Shown: positions 35,273 to 44,447, numbered from the stretch's first letter. The stretch: DNA of 64,000 nt from Kitasatospora sp. CB01950 (GCF_001905465.1 NZ_LISX01000003.1:1-64000); one strand, 5' to 3'. Numbers and translations are program-made. The notes: generated by a model not told the origin, from the letters alone.

Positions 35273-35979
35273 ATGGCCACCTCCACCGATCTGCGCGCCG
35301 TCTTCGTCAACTGCACGCTCAAGCGTTCCCCCGAACGAAGCCACACCCAGGGCCTGATCGACCTCAGTGCCGGCATCCTCCACCGCCAGGGCGTCCAGGT
35401 CGAACAGATCCGCGCCGTCGACCACGACATCGCCACCGGCGTCTGGCCCGACATGACCGAACACGGCTGGGACACCGACGAATGGCCCGTCCTCTACTCC
35501 CAGATCATGAACGCCGACATCCTCACCCTCGCCGGACCGGTCTGGCTCGGTGACAACTCCTCCGTCATGAAGCAGGTGATCGAGCGGCTGTACGCCTGCT
35601 CGTCGATCCTCAACTCCCATGGCCAGTACGCGTTCTACGGCCGGGTCGGCGGCTGCCTGATCACCGGCAACGAGGACGGCGCGAAGCACTGCGCGATGAA
35701 CATCCTGTGCAGCCTCCAGCACCTGGGCTTCGTCATCCCGCCCCAGGCCGACGCCGGCTGGGTCGGCGAGGCCGGGCCCGGGCCGTCGTACCTCGATCCC
35801 GGCTCGGGCGGGCCGGAGAACGACTTCACCAACCGGAACACGACGTTCATGACCTGGAACCAGCTGCACCTGGCGCGGATGCTGAAGGACGCGGGCGGCA
35901 TCCCGGCCCACGGCAACCAGCGCTCCGAGTGGGACGCGGGCTGCTGGTTCGACTTCGAGAACCCCAAGCACACCGTTGA
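35273..35979 (+). CDS. NAD(P)H-dependent flavodoxin-like oxidoreductase with lost stop
   Basis: The flavodoxin-like fold starts LRAVFVNCTLKRSPERSHTQ (FMN phosphate loop) and continues ILTLAGPVWLGDNSSVMKQV and GGCLITGNEDGAKHCAMNIL. These enzymes reduce quinones or azo/nitro compounds. The protein should end near residue 235. The frame reads FENPKHTVERR and runs into antisense of the next gene, up to 37906. Removing two bases from CACACC at 35969-35974 gives NPKHR then TGA, matching the usual NPEYR-type end, so a CA duplication probably destroyed the stop. Two in-frame ATGs (35267, 35273) are possible starts. Confidence 0.7.
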
Positions 35980-36043
35980 GCGCCGCCTCGCTCGTACAGC
36001 GTTCGCGCCGTGGCCCGGCTGTCGGAGCAGGGCGCTTTCGTGC

Positions 36044-36652
36044 TCAGGCGCCGGGGTGGAGGTCCAGCATCATGTCGAGCGACAGGGAGCCGTCCGGCTC
36101 GGTGAACGAGCCGATCGGGCGGAAGCCGTTCTTCTCGTAGTAGCGGACGGCGCGGGGGTTGTCGGCGCGGACGCCGCCCCACAGGATGATCCTCGTCCTG
36201 CCGAGGAGTCGTGCGGTCTCCGCGACGAGTGGCAGGACCAGCGTCCCGAGGCCCCGGCCCTGGTGGTCGTCGGCCAGGGTGGGGCCGAACCGGCAGTCGG
36301 TGGACTCGTCGAGGCGGATGCCCGCGCTCCGGTAGCGCGCGATGTCGGACGGGACCAGGGCGAGGCCGAGTTCGAGCAGGCCGACGATCCGGCCGGACGG
36401 CCCGTCCTCCAGGACCAGCCTGAGCTTGTCGTAGCGGGCGATCGCGTCGCACAGTTCGCGGGCGTGGGCGAGGTCGTACCCGTCGAACGTGCTGAACCGT
36501 CTCGACGCGGGGGACAGCGCCGCGAGGAAGTCGGCCAGGCGTCCGCTGTCGGCGTGCGTCAGGGGGCGGAAGACGACCACCGAGCCGTCCTCGGCGTTCG
36601 GACGGCGCGTCAGGCGGAGCGGATTCTCGGCGATGTCGGTCAGAGAGAGCAC
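36044..36652 (-). CDS. GNAT-family acetyltransferase
   Basis: This 202-residue protein has LTHADSGRLADFLAALSP at the N-terminal GNAT element, CRFGPTLADDHQGRGLGTLV as motif A (Q/RxxGxG) and NPRAVRYYEKNGFRPIG at the C terminus. It resembles the GNAT modules found in protein lysine acetyltransferases, but no regulatory domain is attached. Substrate unknown. The read-through frame of the upstream oxidoreductase runs antisense to it. Confidence 0.9.
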   Translation of the reverse strand: MLSLTDIAENPLRLTRRPNAEDGSVVVFRPLTHADSGRLADFLAALSPASRRFSTFDGYDLAHARELCDAIARYDKLRLVLEDGPSGRIVGLLELGLALVPSDIARYRSAGIRLDESTDCRFGPTLADDHQGRGLGTLVLPLVAETARLLGRTRIILWGGVRADNPRAVRYYEKNGFRPIGSFTEPDGSLSLDMMLDLHPGA

Positions 36653-36808
36653 GTCAACGGTCCATCCGTGCAGCAGTTTTGGCGGGGTGAGCCGAGCGGC
36701 TTCCGGAACTCGACGCGATCGGCACGGCCGACGCCTCCGTCCGGCCAGGTGCGCGCCCGTCCGGCCGGGTGGTGCCGGAGGTCGGACGGGCGGGGTGCGG
36801 GTGGCGGG

Positions 36809-37783
36809 TCAGGCCGGGTTGGGCGGTTCGGTCGCGCGGGGCCGGCGGAGGAGCTGGACCGCTCCCGCCGCTGCGGCCGCAACGGCGAGCGGGACGAGGC
36901 AGAAGCCGGTGAACCAGGCCGCCAGGCCCTGCTTGTCGGGGTCGGTCACGGCCGCGACCGCGAGGTGCGCCAGCCAGGGCAGGGTGGCCAGGACGACTCC
37001 GACCGCCCGGAGCGTGTCGGGCCGTCGTCCGGACAGACGCCGCATCAGCACCACGGCCGACACCGTGCACAGCCAGATCGGGAGCAGGCCGATGGTCGCC
37101 ACCGTCACGCCGCCGACGACCACGGCGCCGAGCCGGTTCGCCACGATCATCGGCAGTGCGACGCCCAGCGCGATGCCGGCGATCTCCCACCGCCCCCGCG
37201 AGGTGACGTTCACCAGGTCGGACGGCGCGAGGAGGAGCAGCAGGCCGACGACCGCCAGGCCCGCCATCTGACCGATCTGCCACACCGCGTGCGTCCCCTC
37301 CCACCACTGGAGGGCGACGGCGAGGAACGCGGCGAACGCGCCGGCGGCCCGGGCGAGCCGCCACCGGCCCGCGACGGCGAGCACCAGGGCGAGCAGCCAC
37401 GGCAACTGGTCGGCCAGCAGCATGACCGCGCTCACCAGGGCGTAGACGAAGCCGAGGCCGAGGTACGGGTGGCGGACCCGGTTCGCCGCCTCGTGCAGAT
37501 ACGGCAGCAGGAAGAACATGCAGCGGCCGACGCCGAGGGCGAGGGCGACGGGCGCCGCGCTCGCGAGCACCCGGCCGGCCGGGTCGGTGGGGCCGATGCG
37601 CAGCCGCAGCCGCAGGGCGTGCGTGGCGAGGTCGAGGCGCTCGCGGAGCATCGCGCGGCCGCCCATGCCCTCGGTGGTCTCGGTGAAGACGGTGGCGATG
37701 TCCTCGCCGTGGGCGGCCCGGTAGCGGGCGGGGTAGAGGCTCATCAGCAGGCGGCCGGTGCGCGGGACGTCGTGGGCGGTCAT
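36809..37783 (-). CDS. Multi-pass membrane protein in a PadR operon
   Basis: This 324-residue protein has a short cytoplasmic N part (LMSLYPARYRAAHGEDIATVF), a motif common in streptomycete membrane proteins coupled to PadR regulators, followed by about 8 hydrophobic segments. No transporter motif is seen; function unknown. Its ATG at 37783 overlaps the stop of the PadR gene by 4 bp (ATGA), so the two are translated together and the regulator probably controls this protein. The 36653-36808 gap holds no gene. Confidence 0.82.
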   Translation of the reverse strand: MTAHDVPRTGRLLMSLYPARYRAAHGEDIATVFTETTEGMGGRAMLRERLDLATHALRLRLRIGPTDPAGRVLASAAPVALALGVGRCMFFLLPYLHEAANRVRHPYLGLGFVYALVSAVMLLADQLPWLLALVLAVAGRWRLARAAGAFAAFLAVALQWWEGTHAVWQIGQMAGLAVVGLLLLLAPSDLVNVTSRGRWEIAGIALGVALPMIVANRLGAVVVGGVTVATIGLLPIWLCTVSAVVLMRRLSGRRPDTLRAVGVVLATLPWLAHLAVAAVTDPDKQGLAAWFTGFCLVPLAVAAAAAGAVQLLRRPRATEPPNPA

Positions 37784-38127
37784 GCGGTGGCTCCGTTCGG
37801 GCGCAGGCGGGCGACGGCGAGTCGGCGATCGGCCTCGGCGACGGCCCGGCGGAGGCGTTCGGTCTCCTCGGCCAGCAGGTTCTGGCCCTGGGACGTGAGG
37901 CTGTAGGTGCGACGCAGCCGTCCGCCGACCACCTCCTCGCTCTCGATCCCGACCAGCCCCTGGTGCAGCAGCCGGTCGAGCGCCGTGTACAACGTCCCGG
38001 TGCTGAGCCGGGTGCGGCCGCCGGAGACGGCCAGCACCTCCTGAATGATCGCGTACCCGTGCCGAGGCGCATCGGCCAGCACGGTGAGCACGAGCCGCGT
38101 CGGCTCGCGGAGTTGATGGTCGGTCAT
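37780..38127 (-). CDS. PadR-family regulator
   Basis: This 115-residue winged-helix protein has LREPTRLVLTVLADAPRHGY, IQEVLAVSGGRTRLSTGTLY and ALDRLLHQGLVGIESEEVVGG with a C-terminal dimerisation helix. Short PadR proteins like this usually repress the membrane-protein gene that follows, here overlapping by 4 bp. TATGGCGATACTGGACCTA just upstream of the start (38135-38156) is a candidate promoter/operator region. Confidence 0.93.
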   Translation of the reverse strand: MTDHQLREPTRLVLTVLADAPRHGYAIIQEVLAVSGGRTRLSTGTLYTALDRLLHQGLVGIESEEVVGGRLRRTYSLTSQGQNLLAEETERLRRAVAEADRRLAVARLRPNGATA

Positions 38128-38166
38128 GGGCAGAGCATAGGTCCAGTATCGCCATATGTCGATTGG

Positions 38167-38455
38167 CTACCCATTGGCTCGGTCGAGGCCCTGGTGGCCG
38201 GCCGAGGGAGGCGGCGACGGTCGCGAACTCCGGCGTCGGGCCAGGTGCTTGCGCATCCGCGCGCACATCGTCCGGTGTCGCTGGAGGGAGCTGTCCTCGG
38301 CTTCCACGTCCCAGGAGTCGAGTGCGCGGCCGAAGGCGCAGTGGCCCAGGCGTTCGTAGAGGGCGCGGATCCGTTGCTCGGCGGAGCGGATGAGCCGCGT
38401 GCCGATCCCGCAGGACTGCGGGGCCGGGTGGGCGCCGAGCTGCCGGAGCGTGCCC
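38167..38455 (-). pseudogene. C-terminal remnant of a GNAT acetyltransferase
   Basis: Reading leftward, the sequence gives CGIGTRLIRSAEQRIRALYE, then RLGHCAFGRALDSWDVEAED, then MCARMRKHLARRR and a TAG at 38167-38169. This is motif A plus the C-terminal strand of a GNAT enzyme, but the stretch normally between RIR and LYERLG is missing, and so is everything before motif A. The fragment lies between the PadR promoter and the 3' end of the LysR gene. Nothing else is seen in the 351-bp gap. Confidence 0.55.
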
Positions 38456-38478
38456 GGGCGGGTGCGGGCGTCAGGGCG

Positions 38479-39462
38479 TCAGGGCGGCGGGCCTGCCGGG
38501 GCGAGGAGGGTGTGCAGGGGGCGGTTGTGGTGGCGCAGCCAGGCGCGGTAGGCGGGGTTGGTGCTGGCCAGGTCGAGGTAGGCGTGGCAGAGGTCGACCC
38601 AGAGGCCGTCGAGGGCGGGGCCGCCGACGGTGTCGGGGCGCCAGGTGAGCAGTAGGCGGACGGCGAGCGGGTCGCCGTGGACGGGGCGCAGGGCGGTGCC
38701 GGGGCCGGGTGGGGAGGTGGGCTGGCAGGGGCGGACGGCTTCGCCGGAGGCGACGAGTTCGGCGGCGGTGGCGTTGTCGCGGACCTGGACGACGCGCGGG
38801 TCGAGTCCGGCTTCGGCGAAGACCCGGCGCAGTGCGGCGTACTCGTGGTCGGCGGTCGGGTCGACCATCCAGGTGTCGTGGGCGAGGTCGGCGAGGGTGA
38901 CGACGGGCCGGCCGGCGGCGGGGTGGGTCTCGGCGAGGGCGACGAACTGGGGTTCGCGGGCGACCAGCACCCGCTGCTCGGTGCCGGTCGGCACCTGGAG
39001 CGGAAATCCCTCGCTCTCGTGGACGAAGGCGATGTCGAGCTGTTCGGCGGCGACCAGGTGGATCAGGGCGATCGCCGAGATGTCGATGTGGATGGTGGTG
39101 TCGGTCTCCGGGAGCCGGTCGTGGATGCGGCGCAGCCAGGCGGCGACCGCGCGGCTGCCGACGCTGCCGATCCGCAGTCGGCGGCGGCCGGGCCAGGCAG
39201 CCTCGGCGCGGGCGGCGGCGAGGAGGGCGTCCATCCCGGTGATCACGGGGCGGGCGCGGGAGAGCACCGAGTGGCCGAGGGCGGTGGGGCGGCTGCCGGT
39301 CTGTTCGCGGGTGAACAGACGTCCGCCGACGGTCCGTTCGATGCGGTGCAGCTGGGTGGTCAGCGACGGCTGCGTCATGCCGAGTCGACGGGCGGCCTTT
39401 CGGACGCTGCCGGTGTCCGCGATGGCGCACAGCACCCGCAGGTGTCGGACGTCGAGCTCCAT
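38479..39462 (-). CDS. snpR: LysR-family activator of the neutral protease
   Basis: This 327-residue regulator has a LysR helix-turn-helix ([20 protein letters not shown] then [20 protein letters not shown]) and a two-lobed effector domain. It is divergent from the snapalysin gene. This is the known streptomycete snpR/snpA arrangement, in which the LysR protein activates the protease gene. The ATG at 39462 gives the standard N terminus. The symbol rests on this context. Confidence 0.85.
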   Translation of the reverse strand: MELDVRHLRVLCAIADTGSVRKAARRLGMTQPSLTTQLHRIERTVGGRLFTREQTGSRPTALGHSVLSRARPVITGMDALLAAARAEAAWPGRRRLRIGSVGSRAVAAWLRRIHDRLPETDTTIHIDISAIALIHLVAAEQLDIAFVHESEGFPLQVPTGTEQRVLVAREPQFVALAETHPAAGRPVVTLADLAHDTWMVDPTADHEYAALRRVFAEAGLDPRVVQVRDNATAAELVASGEAVRPCQPTSPPGPGTALRPVHGDPLAVRLLLTWRPDTVGGPALDGLWVDLCHAYLDLASTNPAYRAWLRHHNRPLHTLLAPAGPPP

Positions 39463-39517
39463 CACGGGAGCATAGCCAGGGCGCCCACTCTTCGCCAAGG
39501 GCATGTCAAGAACTGTC

Positions 39518-39528
39518 GACGGTCCGTC
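39518..39528. promoter_or_regulatory. Candidate LysR site in the snpR/snpA intergenic region
   Basis: GACGGTCCGTC, 5-bp arms around one base, lies 56 bp from snpR and 150 bp from snpA. It has the partial symmetry of LysR boxes, but no second copy was found. Confidence 0.3.
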
Positions 39529-39680
39529 AGATCAAGGGTCGCGCACGGGTATTGCCCCGAGCTATCGCCGGTTGCCATCTCCGCACCCGGCCCGCCCTGC
39601 CCCAAGCTCGGTGCAACAACTCGTCACCGCGTCCCGGACGGCCTCCCCTCGGTCCCGGGACCCGCGAATGGAGTCCCCAC

Positions 39681-40307
39681 ATGAACCGCTCCATGACTGT
39701 GCTCGCCGCTGCCCTCGGGCTGGTCCTCGCGGCCGGCACCGCCGCCGTGCCCGCCGCCGCAGCCACCACCCAGGGCTACACCCCGTCCGCGGGCATCGCC
39801 GCCAACTCCTCCGAGGACGCCAACAACAAGGCGTTCTTCGAGGCCGTGATGAAGTCGGCCCGCGCCAAGCAGGCCGCCAACCCCTACCTGGCGGCCGTCA
39901 CCGTCACCTACGACGCCAGCTCGGCCCCGACCTTCCGCACCGTCATATCCCAGAGCGCGTCCATCTGGAACTCCTCGGTCGGCAACGTCCAGCTCCGCTC
40001 CGGCACCAACGCCGACTTCCGCTACTACGAGGGCAACGACTCGCGGGGCTCGTACGCCTCCACCGACGGCCACGGCCGCGGCTACATCTTCCTCGACTAC
40101 GCGCAGAACCAGCAGTACAGCTCGGTGCGCGTCACCGCCCACGAGACCGGCCACGTGCTCGGCCTGCCCGACCACTACTCCGGCCCGTGCAGCGAGCTGA
40201 TGTCCGGCGGCGGCCCCGGCACCTCGTGCACCAACCCGTACCCGAACGCCACCGAGCGGAGCCGGGTCAACAGCCTCTGGCAGTACGGCCTCGCCAACGC
40301 CGGCTGA
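39681..40307 (+). CDS. snpA: Snapalysin (small neutral metalloprotease, M7)
   Basis: This 208-residue preproenzyme has a signal peptide ([20 protein letters not shown], then PAAAA), a short propeptide and a small M7 domain. [20 protein letters not shown] is the extended zinc motif HExxHxxGxxD: His154, Glu155, His158, Asp164. Two cysteines follow in the active domain. It is a secreted zinc protease of milk-protein-hydrolysing type. Divergent LysR control is expected. A strong bidirectional terminator lies after the stop. Confidence 0.93.
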   Translation: MNRSMTVLAAALGLVLAAGTAAVPAAAATTQGYTPSAGIAANSSEDANNKAFFEAVMKSARAKQAANPYLAAVTVTYDASSAPTFRTVISQSASIWNSSVGNVQLRSGTNADFRYYEGNDSRGSYASTDGHGRGYIFLDYAQNQQYSSVRVTAHETGHVLGLPDHYSGPCSELMSGGGPGTSCTNPYPNATERSRVNSLWQYGLANAG

Positions 40308-40352
40308 CATCGAGCACCCCCAGCCACTTCGGGGGACGCAGGGAAGGCCGCA

Positions 40353-40393
40353 CCGCAGACCCCCGCCGACTTCCGGTCGGCGGGGGTCTGCGG
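40353..40393. terminator. Bidirectional terminator between snpA and valS
   Basis: Perfect 18-bp arms (40353-40370 and 40376-40393; core CAGACCCCCGCCGAC) close a 5-nt loop between convergent genes. Confidence 0.85.
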
Positions 40394-40397
40394 GCGC

Positions 40398-40442
40398 GAC
40401 CACAGGGCGATCTACCGCAGAGCGATCTACTGCAGGGCGATC
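40398..40442. repeat. 15-bp triplication containing the valS stop
   Basis: On the valS strand, GATCGCCCTGCAGTA is followed by GATCGCTCTGCGGTA and GATCGCCCTGTGGTC. The first copy carries the last codons (IALQ) and the TAG; the second repeats an in-frame TAG. The 3' end of valS has been tandemly duplicated. Confidence 0.85.
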
Positions 40443-42970
40443 TCGTAGGTGAGGGCTTCGGCGTCGGACTCCTCGAGGGTCAGTTCGCCGACGCGGCCGG
40501 CGGAGCGGACGTCCGGGGCGACCTGGCGGAGAGCGGCCAGGAGGGGGGACGGGCCGTGGGCGGTGAGGGTGGCGACGTCGGCGCGCATGGAGAGCCGGGC
40601 GGCGCTCTTGGCCTTGCGGACGGCGGCGATGGCCTCGCTCGCGAGGTCGAGGAGGGCGGCGTCGGCGTCGGCCGGCGGGGTCTCGGCGGGCCAGGGGGCG
40701 CGGTGGACGGAGCCGGGCTGCCACCAGCTCCAGGCCTCCTCGGTGGCGAACGGGAGGTAGGGGGCGAGCAGGCGCAGCAGCACGGACAGGGCGTGGGCGA
40801 GGGTGGCGCGGGCGGATTCGGCGGCTGGGTCGCCGGGGTCGCCGTAGGCGCGGTTCTTGACCAGTTCGAGGTAGTCGTCGCAGAAGAGCCAGAAGCACCG
40901 TTCGGTGACCTCCAGGGCGCGCGCGTAGTCGTAGCCCTCCAGCAGCGCGGTGGCCTCGTCGGCGACCTGGGCGAGGCGGGCGAGCAGCGCGCGGTCGAGC
41001 GGTTCGGTGACGGCGGCCGGTGAGGCGCCCGCGCCGAGGCCGAGGACGAACTTCGTCGCGTTGAGGATCTTGATGGCCAGGCGGCGGCCGATCTTCATCT
41101 GGGCGACCTCGAACGCGGTGTCCGTGCCGGGCCGCGCGGAGACCGCCCAGTAGCGCACCGCGTCGGAGCCGTGCTGGTCGAGCAGGTTGAGCGGGGTGAC
41201 GACGTTGCCCTTGGACTTGGACATCTTCTTGCGGTCCGGGTCGAGGATCCAGCCGCTGATCGCGGCGTTGCGCCAGGGCAGTTCGTCGTGTTCGAGCTCG
41301 GCGCGGACCACGGTGGAGAACAGCCAGGTGCGGATGATCTCGTGGGCCTGCGGGCGCAGGTCCATCGGGAAGACACGTCGGAAGAGGTCGTCGTCGACGC
41401 TCCAGCCGGAGGCGATCTGCGGCGTCAGGGAGGACGTCGCCCAGGTGTCCATGACGTCCGGGTCGCCGGTGAAGCCGCCCGGGGCGTCGCGCAGGTCGGC
41501 GGTGAAGCCCGGCGGGACGTCGCTGGTCGGGTCGATCGGCAGGGCGTCGTCCGGCGGCAGGATCAGCTCGTCCGTCGGCTCGCCCGCCGCGTCGCAGCGG
41601 TACCAGAGCGGCACGGGGACGCCGAAGTAGCGCTGACGGCTGATCAGCCAGTCTCCGGCCAGGCCCTCGACCCATGCCTGGTAGCGGTGCTGCATGTGCT
41701 CCGGGTGCCACGCCAGTTCGCGGCCGCGGGCGAGCAGCCGTTCGCGCAGCTCGGCGTCCCGGCCGCCGTTGCGCAGGTACCACTGCCGGCTGGTGACGAT
41801 CTCCAGCGGCTTGTCGCCCTTCTCGTAGAACTTCACCAGGTGGTTGAAGTGCCGCGGCTCGCCCGCCAACGCGCCTTCCGCGCCCAGCAGTCGGACGATC
41901 CGCTCGCGGGCCGTGTGCGGCGTCGCGCCGGCCAGCTCGGCGTACCCGGCGCGGGCCCGCTCGCTGTCGAGGCCGGCCGGCGCGTCCGGCAGGAAGCGGC
42001 CGTCGCGGCCGAGGACGCCGCGGGTGGGCAGGTCGAGTTCGCGCCACCACACGACGTCGGTGGTGTCGCCGAAGGTGCACACCATGACCAGGCCGGTGCC
42101 CTTCTCCGGGTCCGCCAGCCGGTGCGCGAGGACGGGGACCTCGACGCCGAAGACCGGCGTGGTCACCGTGGTGCCGAACAGCTTCCGGTACCGCGCGTCC
42201 TCCGGGTGGGCGACGAGGGCGACGCACGCCGGAAGCAGCTCGGGCCGGGTCGTCGCGATCTCCAGCGGCCCGAACTCCGCGCTGTGGAACAGGAGATGGT
42301 GGTAGGCGCTGGGCCGCTCGCGGTCTTCCAGCTCGGCCTGCGCGACCGCCGTGCGGAAGGTGACGTCCCAGAGCGTCGGCGCCTCGGCGCGGTACGCCTC
42401 GCCGCGGGCGAGGTTGCGCAGGAACATCCGTTGGGAGATCGCGCGGGCCAGGCCGTCGATGGTCTGGTAGGTGCGTCCCCAGTCGACGGAGAGGCCGAGG
42501 CGGCGCCAGAGGCTTTCGAAGACCTTCTCGTCCTCGACCGTCAGACGTTCGCACAATTCGATGAAATTACGGCGGGAGACGGGGATCTGCTGCTTTCCGG
42601 GATTCTCCGGCGGTGTGAAATCCGGGTCGTACGGCAGCGAGGGCTCGCACCGCACCCCGAAATAGTTCTGCACCCGGCGCTCGGTGGGCAGCCCGTTGTC
42701 GTCCCAGCCCATCGGATAGAAGACCTGCTTGCCCCGCATTCGCTGGAAACGCGCGACGGCGTCCGTCTGCGTGTAGCTGAAGACGTGGCCGACGTGGAGC
42801 GAGCCGCTGACCGTGGGCGGCGGGGTGTCGATCGAATAGACCTGCTCGCGCGATGCGGAGCGGTCGAACGCATATACACCCTGCTCGTCCCAGAGCGGGG
42901 CCCACTTGGATTCGAGGCCGTCCAGCGTGGGCTTGTCGGGCGCGCCCGGGCGAGCGGAGGTGTGCGTCAT
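40427..42970 (-). CDS. valS: Valyl-tRNA synthetase
   Basis: This 847-residue class Ia synthetase has PPPTVSGSLHVGHVFSYTQT (HIGH motif as HVGH), FYPMGWDDNGLPTERRVQNY, an editing domain (IATTRPELLPACVALVAHPED) and KKMSKSKGN (KMSKS). The anticodon-binding domain follows; the C-terminal coiled-coil arm of E. coli ValS is missing, as in archaeal-like ValS forms. It charges tRNA-Val in the cytosol. The ATG at 42970 gives a short tail before the catalytic core. It may be the only valS or a second copy; the window cannot tell. Confidence 0.95.
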   Translation of the reverse strand: MTHTSARPGAPDKPTLDGLESKWAPLWDEQGVYAFDRSASREQVYSIDTPPPTVSGSLHVGHVFSYTQTDAVARFQRMRGKQVFYPMGWDDNGLPTERRVQNYFGVRCEPSLPYDPDFTPPENPGKQQIPVSRRNFIELCERLTVEDEKVFESLWRRLGLSVDWGRTYQTIDGLARAISQRMFLRNLARGEAYRAEAPTLWDVTFRTAVAQAELEDRERPSAYHHLLFHSAEFGPLEIATTRPELLPACVALVAHPEDARYRKLFGTTVTTPVFGVEVPVLAHRLADPEKGTGLVMVCTFGDTTDVVWWRELDLPTRGVLGRDGRFLPDAPAGLDSERARAGYAELAGATPHTARERIVRLLGAEGALAGEPRHFNHLVKFYEKGDKPLEIVTSRQWYLRNGGRDAELRERLLARGRELAWHPEHMQHRYQAWVEGLAGDWLISRQRYFGVPVPLWYRCDAAGEPTDELILPPDDALPIDPTSDVPPGFTADLRDAPGGFTGDPDVMDTWATSSLTPQIASGWSVDDDLFRRVFPMDLRPQAHEIIRTWLFSTVVRAELEHDELPWRNAAISGWILDPDRKKMSKSKGNVVTPLNLLDQHGSDAVRYWAVSARPGTDTAFEVAQMKIGRRLAIKILNATKFVLGLGAGASPAAVTEPLDRALLARLAQVADEATALLEGYDYARALEVTERCFWLFCDDYLELVKNRAYGDPGDPAAESARATLAHALSVLLRLLAPYLPFATEEAWSWWQPGSVHRAPWPAETPPADADAALLDLASEAIAAVRKAKSAARLSMRADVATLTAHGPSPLLAALRQVAPDVRSAGRVGELTLEESDAEALTYEIALQ

Positions 42971-43042
42971 GCCTGCCGATGGTAGCCGCCGGGTGGGGGC
43001 GGCGAACAACGATTAATCGGCGCGGTGTGACGCACCGTCAAT

Positions 43043-43660
43043 TCAGCGGAGCAGCGCGAACACCGTGGCGGCGACGGCGCCGAGAGCGGTGGCGGCGAGG
43101 ACCTGGGCGAGGGTGTGGGCCTTCAGCACCAGGCGCGACCAGCCGATCGCCGCTGCGCCCGGTGCGGCGAGCAGCATCCACGGGCCCATGGCGAGCACCA
43201 GGATCATCACGGCGCCGCCGGCCATGCTGTTGTGGATGGAGATCTGCCATCCGACGGTGACCAGCAGGGTGGCGACCAACCCGACCAGCATGGCGACGAC
43301 CAGCGCGAACACCTCGGCGGGCGCGTGCAGGACGTACAGCAGGACGATGCCGGCGACCACCGAGACCAGGCTCAGGGCGAGGGGCAGGATCCGCTGACGC
43401 CGCACGCGGATGTGCTTGTCGGTCAGGCCGCCGCGCCGAACGCCGAACTCGACGATGCCGATCGGGACGACGCCGCAGAACAGCGCGGCGAGCAGCCCCC
43501 AGCCGACGCCGGACCAGGAGTGGGTGCTGTGCCGGCCGATCAGCAGCAGGAGCGCGATCACCAGGTTCGCCGGCGCGAAGCCCTCCGTGACGATCCTCGC
43601 GATCCGCTGCCGGGCGGTGCTCTCGGCGAACCTGGGTGGTACGGGCGGTGCGAACGTCAC
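43043..43660 (-). CDS. PAP2-like membrane phosphatase
   Basis: This 205-residue protein has about five hydrophobic segments. The PAP2 motifs are partly recognisable: GLTDKHIRVRRQRILPL (K..R.. element), ISIHNSMAGG (in place of PSGH) and SRLVLKAHTLAQVLAATALG (SRxxxxxHxxxQ instead of the usual D). It may dephosphorylate a lipid phosphate or be a degenerate relative. A GTG at 43660 with GGAG upstream is the likely start. The same frame is open further upstream through repeats; a longer start cannot be excluded. Confidence 0.7.
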   Translation of the reverse strand: MTFAPPVPPRFAESTARQRIARIVTEGFAPANLVIALLLLIGRHSTHSWSGVGWGLLAALFCGVVPIGIVEFGVRRGGLTDKHIRVRRQRILPLALSLVSVVAGIVLLYVLHAPAEVFALVVAMLVGLVATLLVTVGWQISIHNSMAGGAVMILVLAMGPWMLLAAPGAAAIGWSRLVLKAHTLAQVLAATALGAVAATVFALLR

Positions 43661-43885
43661 GTGACGGCTCCGGGGGTCTGTGGGCGTGGGGCGATCGGAC
43701 GAGGTCGGCGTAGCGGATCCGGCTCGGCGGGTCCTGTTCCTCGATGTGGGCCGCTGAACTGCTTCGGTGCGCCGGGCCGGCCTCAGCAGCCGCCGGGTGC
43801 GTTCGACGGCTTCGTCCGTGAACCGGTCGAATTCCGACGTGACTCTCGGAGGCCGGTCGGCCGGTCGGCCGGTCGGCCGGTCGGT

Positions 43886-43960
43886 CGGAGTCGGCGCGGT
43901 CGGTCGGTCGGTCAGAGTCGGCGCGGTCGGTCGGTCGGTCAGAGTCGGCGCGGTCCGGCG
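43886..43960. repeat. 27-bp tandem repeat overlapping the soxR stop
   Basis: Units beginning CAGAGTCGGCGCGGTCGGTC run through 43886-43912 and 43913-43939, with a third partial unit inside the soxR coding end. A shorter GGCCGGTC run lies beside it at 43850-43885. The soxR 3' end (RRL-stop) is thus present in extra copies. The rest of 43661-43885 has no recognised gene. Confidence 0.8.
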
Positions 43961-44403
43961 CCGTCCTCGGCGAGGGCGTCGCCCGGGTTCAGCAGGGCGC
44001 AGGCCTTCATGGAGAGGCAGCCGCAGCCGATGCAGCCGGTGAGTTCGGCCTCCAGCCGTTCGATGGCCTGCCGGCGCTCCTCCAACTGCCGCCGCCAGAC
44101 GCGCGAGGCGCGCTGCCACTCGGCGTGGCTCGGCGGGCGGTCGAGGGGGACGTCGGCGAACGCCTCGCGGAGGTCCTGCAGCGGGATGCCGATGCGTTTC
44201 GCCACCGAGACCAGGGCGACCCGGCGCAGCATGTGCCGGGGGTAGCGGCGCTGGTTGCGGTCGTCGCGCTCGGAGGCGATCAGGCCGAGCTCCTCGTAGA
44301 ACCGCAGCGCAGACACCGCCACCCCGGTCCGCGCACTGACCTCGCCGATGCTCAGCCAGTCGTCCGGGGCGGCGCCGTTCTCGTCGCGTCGATGGCGCGT
44401 CAT
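43939..44403 (-). CDS. soxR: Redox-sensing regulator SoxR
   Basis: This 154-residue MerR-family protein has an N-terminal winged helix (WLSIGEVSARTGVAVSALRF then YEELGLIASERDDRNQRRY), a dimerisation helix and the [2Fe-2S] motif GCIGCGCLSMKAC with Cys124, 127, 129 and 135 (CX2CXCX5C). In streptomycetes SoxR responds to redox-active metabolites. A nearly canonical SoxR box lies between it and divergent fdxA. The C terminus ends in a tandem repeat. Confidence 0.96.
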   Translation of the reverse strand: MTRHRRDENGAAPDDWLSIGEVSARTGVAVSALRFYEELGLIASERDDRNQRRYPRHMLRRVALVSVAKRIGIPLQDLREAFADVPLDRPPSHAEWQRASRVWRRQLEERRQAIERLEAELTGCIGCGCLSMKACALLNPGDALAEDGAGPRRL

Positions 44404-44416
44404 CCACAGCCTCCTG

Positions 44417-44447
44417 TTGACCTCAACATTACTTGAGGTCCTACGGT
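44417..44447 (+). promoter_or_regulatory. SoxR box within the fdxA promoter
   Basis: CCTCAACATTACTTGAGG (44421-44438; extended arms GACCTCAA/TTGAGGTC at 44419-44440) matches the canonical SoxR box. TTGACC (44417-44422) and TACGGT (44442-44447) flank it with a 19-bp spacer, the over-long spacing that MerR-type activators correct by DNA distortion. The promoter points to fdxA. Confidence 0.88.

Noticed and set aside
35980..37906. Continuation of the flavodoxin-like protein to 892 residues
   Set aside because: Beyond 35980 the frame is antisense to a GNAT and a membrane-protein gene and has Arg/Gly-rich shadow composition.
42971..43042. T-box leader upstream of valS
   Set aside because: Only about 70 bp separate valS from the next gene and no T-box sequence or specifier loop is visible.
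43850..43960. Repeats near soxR considered as a CRISPR array
   Set aside because: Units are contiguous with no unique spacers, and no cas genes are present. They are simple tandem repeats.
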